From an uncultured Bacteroidota bacterium (GTDB lineage: Bacteria; Bacteroidota; Bacteroidia; Chitinophagales; Chitinophagaceae), in assembly GCA_903821465.1 (NCBI GenBank), contig CAIJLK010000242.1:1-55144 (forward strand): a stretch of DNA of 55,144 nt. The letters are read 5' to 3'. How positions within the stretch are numbered: position 1 is the first letter of the stretch; the number at the start of each line of letters is the position of its first letter. The translations under genes and the position numbers were made by a program. This document shows, one piece after another, positions 48,973-55,144 of the stretch. Below the pieces are notes generated by a model. The model did not search any database and had not been told where the DNA came from. It saw only the letters and a program-made list of their open reading frames with translations.

Positions 48973-49797
48973 CTATTTGTCATCTTCAATCTGTACTACT
49001 TCATACATGTTTTTGCCGTTCTTTTGAATAGGTTGATAATAGGTCTCGCCAACTTTTACATATTTCTGGTCACCCAGAATTACTTCTTCGCCTCCTTCTG
49101 GTAAATTCTCAACTACACAACCTGCTGTTGGGGGCACAACGGTATAGCCTTTTTCGTTTTTCTCATAATAAGCGCCACCATAATAATAATTATTCGTGGT
49201 TTCATTGATAATAACGGTTTCTGATTTTGGAGGAAGTGTTGTTATCGAAGCGCCTACTGGAGCTTGAACAACAGTATAACCACCATTTCCAGCTACATAA
49301 TAAACACCTTGGTCGTAATGGTATTGTTGGTTTTCTATGCTAACAATGATTGCTGTTGTTGCAAGTGCTGCAATAAAGAAACCCCATGGATGCCAAACTG
49401 GTCCCCAATAAAAAGGATGATATGGATGATAGTAGTAAGGTCCATGGCAGTATAACGACATTCCGCCATAGCGATATGGGGGTGCAGCATATGGGCGATA
49501 GTTATTTCTTTTAACAGTAGTATTATGACTATTGTTGACCCTTACATTTTTACTGTTATCGACATTGATATTGACGTTCTTTTTGCTGTTGTCAATATTT
49601 ACTTTATTGCTACGGTTATTATTAGAGGATGGTTTAGAGGATGGTTTAGCGGGGGTTTTTGAAGAAGCAGTTTGCCTAGCCCCGCCACCGCCTCCTTTTA
49701 TTTGTGCAAAACCATTTTCGCCAACAATAATTAGGGTCGCTGCGAAAAATAGTATTCGAATAATATTTGCTCGGTATGAAGAGAAGTTATTTTTCAT
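48973..49797 (-). CDS. DUF6515-like membrane-anchored protein with internal YTVV repeats
   Basis: Low-complexity N/K/S-rich region, Tyr/Pro/His-rich stretch, then GVYYVAGNGGYTVVQAPVGASITTLPP and GAYYEKNEKGYTVVPPTAGCVVENLPEGGEEV. Confidence 0.6.
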   Translation of the reverse strand: MKNNFSSYRANIIRILFFAATLIIVGENGFAQIKGGGGGARQTASSKTPAKPSSKPSSNNNRSNKVNIDNSKKNVNINVDNSKNVRVNNSHNTTVKRNNYRPYAAPPYRYGGMSLYCHGPYYYHPYHPFYWGPVWHPWGFFIAALATTAIIVSIENQQYHYDQGVYYVAGNGGYTVVQAPVGASITTLPPKSETVIINETTNNYYYGGAYYEKNEKGYTVVPPTAGCVVENLPEGGEEVILGDQKYVKVGETYYQPIQKNGKNMYEVVQIEDDK

Positions 49798-49845
49798 AAT
49801 GGTTATAAATAAATGATCAATAGATATTGTTTTTTAAGCTGGGGC

Positions 49846-50598
49846 TTATTTCTCAAGTAAGTTCCAGATTCGAGATAAATCAGGATTAAAAATTATTTCA
49901 ATCCTTCTATTTCTTGCTTTCCCATCGGCTGTGGAATTGTCGCCAACTGGATTGTACATACTTCTGCCTGCTGCAGTTAATCGTTTTGGATCAACATAAT
50001 AACTCAATTCAAGCACTCTCACTACGGCATTTGCTCTCTCTGTACTGAGGGTCCAGTTATCTATATTTCCCTTCATCTCGGTATTGTCGGTATTGCCAAC
50101 AATTATGGTTTGCACACCAGGGTATTTGCGCATTACATCTGCAACAATATTTAAGGCTTCTCTTCCTTTAACACCAATTGTGGCACTTCCAGCTTTGAAG
50201 AAGAATTTATCGTCTAACGTAATATGAATCATGCCATTTTTATAATCAACTGTGGCACCTGCATCCTGAAAATTGGTAATTGATTCCGCTACATGGCTGC
50301 GAATTTCTTCTAAAGAGGTACCCTGAGCGGCAAGGTTTTTATTCAGAGTTTCAAATTTTTGTGCAACTGCATCTTTAATCTGACGGCAATCTGCAGCTTC
50401 CTTACCATAAACCGCATTTTCGGTTTTTAATTGGCCAATCAGCTTTTCGTTTGAAGCAATGGTCTGACTTTGTTCAGCAACCATTTTTTGCAAGCGGGTA
50501 TTTTCTGTATTGGCAGTCTCCAATTTTTTACTTGTTCCGCAGGAAGCCAACAAAATCGTTCCAGCAGTAAGTGCAATAATGTAAATCCGTTTTTTCAT
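49846..50598 (-). CDS. OmpA family lipoprotein
   Basis: Lipobox LLASCGTS; coiled coil; NTDNTEMKGNIDNWTLSTERANAVVRVL and GRSMYNPVGDNSTADGKARNRRIEI. Confidence 0.92.
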   Translation of the reverse strand: MKKRIYIIALTAGTILLASCGTSKKLETANTENTRLQKMVAEQSQTIASNEKLIGQLKTENAVYGKEAADCRQIKDAVAQKFETLNKNLAAQGTSLEEIRSHVAESITNFQDAGATVDYKNGMIHITLDDKFFFKAGSATIGVKGREALNIVADVMRKYPGVQTIIVGNTDNTEMKGNIDNWTLSTERANAVVRVLELSYYVDPKRLTAAGRSMYNPVGDNSTADGKARNRRIEIIFNPDLSRIWNLLEK

Positions 50599-50863
50599 GT
50601 AATTATCATTGATTTGAACGGCTCGAAAATAACCAATTTGGATAATTTGAATTCAAATCAGGAGGGAAGCTTGTATTGATTTTAGAATTTAAACAAATCA
50701 AATCATTGTTAATAGTAAAAATGTAATTGAGGATCCCAATTTCCTGATATATATCATGTTCCTCTGTAACATACATCACTTAGATTTAGGCCTCTAAAAA
50801 TGAGCTTTGCGATAGTTAGCTATTTATTATAAAAATATTAAATTTATACCCTAAATCCACTAC

Positions 50864-52297
50864 ATGTTTTCACATCACGAACATTTGAATGAACCTATAA
50901 CGGAAGGAGAGAGCTATAGAGATCGGATCAACACGGTAGACGAAAATGGGAAACGCAAATGGGTCTTTGCATATAAACCACCCAAGGGAAAATTTTATAA
51001 TATCAGAACATGGCTTAGTATTATTTATTTTGTTTTATTTTTTGGGATGCCATTTGTTTATGTAAATGGCCGACCTTTTTTCCTTTTAAATATTCCACAG
51101 GCTAAATTTATATTTTTTGGAAAAGTGTTTTGGCCACAGGATTTTTTTATTCTGGGTCTGACAATGGTAACATTTGTACTCTTTATTGTTTTATTTACGG
51201 CAGCTTTTGGTAGGCTTTTCTGTGGATGGGCCTGTCCCCAAACTAACTTTATGGAAATGATGTTCCGTAAAGTTGAATTCCTTATTCTTGGAGATGCACC
51301 TGCACAAAGACAATTAAAAGATGCGCCATGGACAGGAAAAAAAATATTTAAAGTAGGGCTAAAACAACTAACATTTTATCTTCTATCGTTTCTCATAGCA
51401 AACACCTTTTTGGCTTATATTATTGGAGTTTATGAGTTAGAAAAAATCATTACAGAACCTGTTACTGCTCACATTGCAGGCTTAACTGCCATCATGATCT
51501 TTAGTGCTGTATTCTTCGCAGTATATAGTTTTTTTAGGGAGCAGGCATGTATTGTAGTATGCCCTTACGGTCGTTTGCAAAGTGTATTGTTGGATAAAAA
51601 TTCAATGATTGTTGCATATGATTATAAACGCGGTGAACCGAGAGGACCTATTAAGAAAGGAGAAGATCAGCCTAAAGGCGATTGTATCGATTGCCACGCA
51701 TGTGTAAAAGTTTGTCCCACCGGTATTGATATTCGGAATGGACTTCAAATGGAATGTGTTGGCTGTACCGCCTGTATCGATGCTTGTAATAATATTATGG
51801 ATCATATTAACAAGCCAAAGGGATTGATTCGATATGCTTCTGAAAATTCAATTGCAAATGGGGAGCCTTTACATTTTACAACCCGAATGAAATTATACAC
51901 AGTATTACTTGGGGTTGTTTTAATCGTGTTGTCGATTCTCTTAATGACCAGAAAAGATGTAGATCCAACGGTAATGAGAACACCTGGTCAGTTGTTTCAG
52001 GAGGTTGGAACAGATAGTATTTCTAATTTGTATAATGTGAAAGTGGTGAATAAGACCATGAAAATGATCCCGCTTACTATTAAGTTGGAGGGTGGCAATG
52101 GACGTATCGAAAATATTGGGAAGGATTATGTAGAAGTAGAGCAGGAAGGCCAGGGTTCGGGAACTTTCTTTGTGGTTTTACCTAAGTCAGCTTTGCACCA
52201 AAGAAAAACATCCATTACTTTAAGTTTTTGGCAGGGAAGTACAAAAATCAGTGAAAGCAAGACCAATTTTTTAGGTCCAATTGTCATCAAAGAATAA
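50864..52297 (+). CDS. ccoG: Cytochrome c oxidase accessory protein CcoG
   Basis: FCGWACPQTNFMEMMFRKVE, CVVCPYGRLQSVLLD-like VVCPYGRLQS, CIDCHACVKVCPTGIDIRNGLQMECVGCTACIDACNNIMD. Confidence 0.95.
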   Translation: MFSHHEHLNEPITEGESYRDRINTVDENGKRKWVFAYKPPKGKFYNIRTWLSIIYFVLFFGMPFVYVNGRPFFLLNIPQAKFIFFGKVFWPQDFFILGLTMVTFVLFIVLFTAAFGRLFCGWACPQTNFMEMMFRKVEFLILGDAPAQRQLKDAPWTGKKIFKVGLKQLTFYLLSFLIANTFLAYIIGVYELEKIITEPVTAHIAGLTAIMIFSAVFFAVYSFFREQACIVVCPYGRLQSVLLDKNSMIVAYDYKRGEPRGPIKKGEDQPKGDCIDCHACVKVCPTGIDIRNGLQMECVGCTACIDACNNIMDHINKPKGLIRYASENSIANGEPLHFTTRMKLYTVLLGVVLIVLSILLMTRKDVDPTVMRTPGQLFQEVGTDSISNLYNVKVVNKTMKMIPLTIKLEGGNGRIENIGKDYVEVEQEGQGSGTFFVVLPKSALHQRKTSITLSFWQGSTKISESKTNFLGPIVIKE

Positions 52298-52326
52298 ATA
52301 TTATTGCCTATGTATCCCCTTGTCAT

Positions 52327-52551
52327 AATTTTATTCCATCACCCATTCATGCAATAGCAGAAGTGATGGGTCAAGCCAAGATTTTAGATGAGGAAGGCGT
52401 TTCTAAAACCATTTTATTTAACTTATATGGTCATGGAAATTTCGACCTTGGCTCTTATGAACAATTCCTTGCTGGAAATTTGGTTGATTTTGAAGTGAGT
52501 CAGGAAGACATTGAGAAATCTCTTGCAGAGTTAAATACAGCAATTATATAA
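52327..52551 (+). pseudogene. C-terminal remnant of a TrpB-like (tryptophan synthase beta, TrpB2-type) PLP enzyme
   Basis: HNFIPSPIHAIAEVMGQAKILDEEGVSKTILFNLYGHGNFDLGSYEQFLAGNL resembles the TrpB2 C-terminus (PAPESxHAI...EEGKEKxILFNLSGHGHFDLxAYxxYLxGKL); the rest of the enzyme is absent. Confidence 0.75.
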
Positions 52552-52579
52552 TTGTATTTAATGAATCAATATTTTAAAA

Positions 52580-52605
52580 GGCAAATCAATTGGTTTGCTT
52601 TTTTT
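52580..52605 (+). terminator. Rho-independent terminator
   Basis: GGCAAATC-AATT-GGTTTGCT hairpin (two wobble pairs) followed by T run. Confidence 0.7.
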
Positions 52606-52656
52606 ATTTGTAAATTGAAAAGGATTGAAAATCATTTTTCATCTTAAAACGATTGT

Positions 52657-53463
52657 ATGAGTCAGATTCTTGGAAAGAAAGCATTGATAACTGGGGGAGC
52701 TTCAGGTATTGGTAAGTTAATGGGTAGATTATTATTACAGAAGGGTCTTGACACCCTTGTTATCTGGGATTTAAACGAAGCGTTGATGCTCAGTACAGAA
52801 GAGGAGCTAAAAGCGGAAGGTTTTAAAGTAAGGTCCTACAAAGTGAATGTAATGGATACTCAATCTGTTATTAGCACTGCAAGGCTAGTAAATGAAGAAA
52901 TTGGAATGATTGATATACTAATTAATAATGCAGGTATTATTGTTGGAAAATATTTTCTTGATCATACACACGAAGACATTGATCGAACCATGGGCATTAA
53001 CAGTAGTGCATTAATGCATATTACTTCAGAATTTTTGCCAGCAATGGTTGCGTCGAAAACGGGGCATATTGTAAATATTGCTTCTGCTGCAGGCTTGGTA
53101 AGCAATCCCAAAATGAGTGTATATGTTGCAAGTAAATTTTCTGTAGTAGGCTGGAGCGATTCTTTATTACTTGAAATGAAAATTGCTCAAACAAATGTTC
53201 AGGTAACCACTGTTACACCATTTTATATTAGCACTGGGATGTTTGATGGAGTTAAAAGCAGTATTGTACCTATCGTAAAACCAGAAGTAGCAGTTCGGAA
53301 AATTATCAAAGGATTAGAAAATAATCGTCGTTATGTACGCATGCCTGGTATTGTTAATTGGGTGCCTTTATTTAAAGGGATTCTTCCAGCATTCTTATTC
53401 GACATCATAGTAGGGCAATGGTTAGGTATGTACCGCTCAATGGATGATTTTAAAGGGAGGTAG
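52657..53463 (+). CDS. SDR family oxidoreductase
   Basis: ALITGGASGIGKLMGRLLLQKG, INNAGIIVG, NIASAAGLVSNPKMSVYVASKFSVVG. Confidence 0.93.
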   Translation: MSQILGKKALITGGASGIGKLMGRLLLQKGLDTLVIWDLNEALMLSTEEELKAEGFKVRSYKVNVMDTQSVISTARLVNEEIGMIDILINNAGIIVGKYFLDHTHEDIDRTMGINSSALMHITSEFLPAMVASKTGHIVNIASAAGLVSNPKMSVYVASKFSVVGWSDSLLLEMKIAQTNVQVTTVTPFYISTGMFDGVKSSIVPIVKPEVAVRKIIKGLENNRRYVRMPGIVNWVPLFKGILPAFLFDIIVGQWLGMYRSMDDFKGR

Positions 53464-53627
53464 TTTATTTTGCTATTATTCGACGATTTAGTTACATATT
53501 ATAAGTCAACACATTTTGGACGCAATATTCAGGGTTCTTTGGCGTTTATTTAAAACCGTAGCTATGACAACAGTTATTTAATATTTAGTGGAGTCCTGTC
53601 ACTATGTATGTTTAAAACTAATTGTTA

Positions 53628-54089
53628 ATGAAACAGATTGTTGTAATCGTTGCTGTCTTTGTGTTTTTCTTTTCTTATAATATTGCGCAAGCACAAACAA
53701 AAGAAGAAACCATTAGCTGGATAAAAGAGAAGATTAATAAATACAAGCGTAAATATGCTTCAGATTATTCTATTCCCTCTATTGAATCAATTAACGAGTG
53801 TGAGATTACTTTGAAATATGATCGTGGGCATGATGAAAATGTTTGGGCAAATTATACAGTCGTCATTCCAACAAGCGGGGTCTTAATAGATGGGGATGGG
53901 GATATTCGTAGTAGAGAAGAATCTATTAGAGTAGAGAAACATTATATTGAAAATGGCAATAGTTTTTCTGAATTCAATAAGCGGTCCTCTATCGATTTAG
54001 CAAAGGGTGAGTATGATTTATATGCAAGATTGGTAAAAGGTTTTGCTTATCTAAACAAATTCTGCCCAGTTAGAAAAGAACCTTTTTAG
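53628..54089 (+). CDS. Hypothetical secreted protein
   Basis: Signal peptide MKQIVVIVAVFVFFFSYNIAQAQ; no family recognised. Confidence 0.6.
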   Translation: MKQIVVIVAVFVFFFSYNIAQAQTKEETISWIKEKINKYKRKYASDYSIPSIESINECEITLKYDRGHDENVWANYTVVIPTSGVLIDGDGDIRSREESIRVEKHYIENGNSFSEFNKRSSIDLAKGEYDLYARLVKGFAYLNKFCPVRKEPF

Positions 54090-54121
54090 TATAAATCTCT
54101 CACTTAGGATTAAATAAAGTT

Positions 54122-55036
54122 TTAAATCTTTCTCAAAAAAGAAATAAAGTACAAACTTAAGCTAGCGCCAAATCTTGGATTAATTTCAATGATAAGTGGC
54201 TTGCCATCTAATTCTTTATAGTTGATACAGCAAATACCCTCAAATTCAATAGATTCCAATATCTCAGAAAAGATTTGATTGAATGGGGATGCAACTATTC
54301 GCCTGTTCATTACTATATCCTGGCCCTTAATTGGTACCTCATTTGAAAAAACGTATTCAATATTTAGAGACGCATCAATTTTTTTATTTCGAAATAAAAT
54401 ATGTGTGGCATATTCTTTATTTCCCAAAACCATTTGTTGACAAAAATAGTCCTGACTGGAAATGAAATTCTCGTACTTCAATTCAGTTTCCCCGTCTGAA
54501 ATGATATAATTATCTACTCCTCTTTCAGTAATTTTCTTTTTTAAAATATAGGTATAAGGAAGATTAGATTCGATTTTCGGTAAGAGATGATCGAATGCCT
54601 TCGATATGAGTGTTTCATAAAACAAATATTTATCATCACAAATATTGATTGATTCTAAAGTTGGAATGGGGATATTATTATTCTTTAGTAAATGTCTTGC
54701 TTTGTCAAGTCGCTTTAGGTCTGGTATGGTTAATGGGATAACAAAATCATTACTTGAAATTCTTTCATCAGTAAATTCATTGAAATCTAATTCTATGTTT
54801 GTAAAGCGTAGTCCCTTTCTTAAATTCGCCTCTTGCACAGGTGCGATTGAAAAGAGAATTTTAGTTTTAGCCCTTGTTTTTAAATTATAAAGTAAGGTTT
54901 CTTGTGTAAGGAAGATAATCTTCTCTAACTGATTATATATATTAAACCCTTCTTGAAACATTCTTAATTGTTTATAAAGCGATCCGGAAATTACGGGATT
55001 AATGTACGAAGAAAACTTATAAGTTTTTTGATTAAA
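54122..55036 (-). pseudogene. ATP-grasp family protein, probably 5'-truncated
   Basis: PLIIEINPRFGASLS is an ATP-grasp metal-binding motif. The frame continues upstream of the ORF-track ATG (54961) as NFNQKTYKFSSYINPVISGSLYKQLR, with no clear start before a stop at 55037-55039. Confidence 0.55.
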
Positions 55037-55066
55037 TTAAACCTACAATTAGTATTCAATCTCGAT

Positions 55067-55144
55067 TGTTATCCCAAAATCTTAACCAAGTTGGCAGAGA
55101 TACCCGCAGAAGAATTTCAGGTGCTCAACCCATCGTTTAATAAA
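55067..55144 (+). pseudogene. Possible fragment of MltD-like lytic transglycosylase / LysM-linker region, cut by window edge
   Basis: Own translation of the frame open from 54968: ...LDCYPKILTKLAEIPAEEFQVLNPSFNK. The end resembles the 'IPxEExxxLNPSFNK' region of Bacteroidota MltD; no credible start upstream. Confidence 0.35.

Noticed and set aside
49630-49655. Short direct repeat GAGGATGGTTTA x2
   Set aside because: Coding low-complexity SSKPSSKP repeat in the DUF6515-like protein; not a CRISPR or mobile-element signature.
1-55144. CRISPR arrays, tRNA/rRNA genes, IS/transposase genes, prophage genes
   Set aside because: Looked for regular repeats, cloverleaf-like segments and transposase/integrase motifs in intergenic regions and ORFs; none were convincing.

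Overview
The window is a contiguous chromosomal segment, AT-rich and gene-dense. Protein families (PorP/SprF, DUF4136, DUF2490, MG2/plug protein, SusC-like plug motifs) point to Bacteroidota, probably Chitinophagaceae-like; this is inference. From left to right it holds: (i) a membrane-bound group-1-type [NiFe] hydrogenase operon (small subunit cut by the window edge, large subunit, cytochrome b, maturation protease); (ii) a large exopolysaccharide region (~5.2-30.8 kb) with two priming sugar transferases, Wzz/Wzc-like and TolC-like proteins, an O-antigen-ligase/polymerase-like protein and glycosyltransferases of GT2, GT4-like, GT8 and GT14 type. This region also carries a sigma-54-type response regulator, a hybrid histidine kinase, a stand-alone receiver, and an acyl-CoA dehydrogenase / oxidoreductase-MaoC pair; (iii) a metabolic and envelope region with PorP/SprF, GMC oxidoreductase, an MG2/TonB-plug protein, an orphan HPt, a glycosidase, GTP-PEPCK, sialate O-acetylesterase, OmpA, CcoG and an SDR; (iv) signs of gene decay or rearrangement (TrpB-like C-terminal remnant after ccoG; two apparently 5'-truncated genes head to head at the right edge). 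The best candidate for an undescribed system is the EPS locus. It encodes a priming glycosyltransferase fused to a degenerate receiver domain and carrying a four-Cys insertion, preceded by an intact single-domain receiver, and it has a half-size TolC-like protein next to a Wzc homologue whose kinase motifs look dead. No tRNA, rRNA, CRISPR array or recognisable IS element was seen. All family calls were made by eye from motifs; no searches were run.
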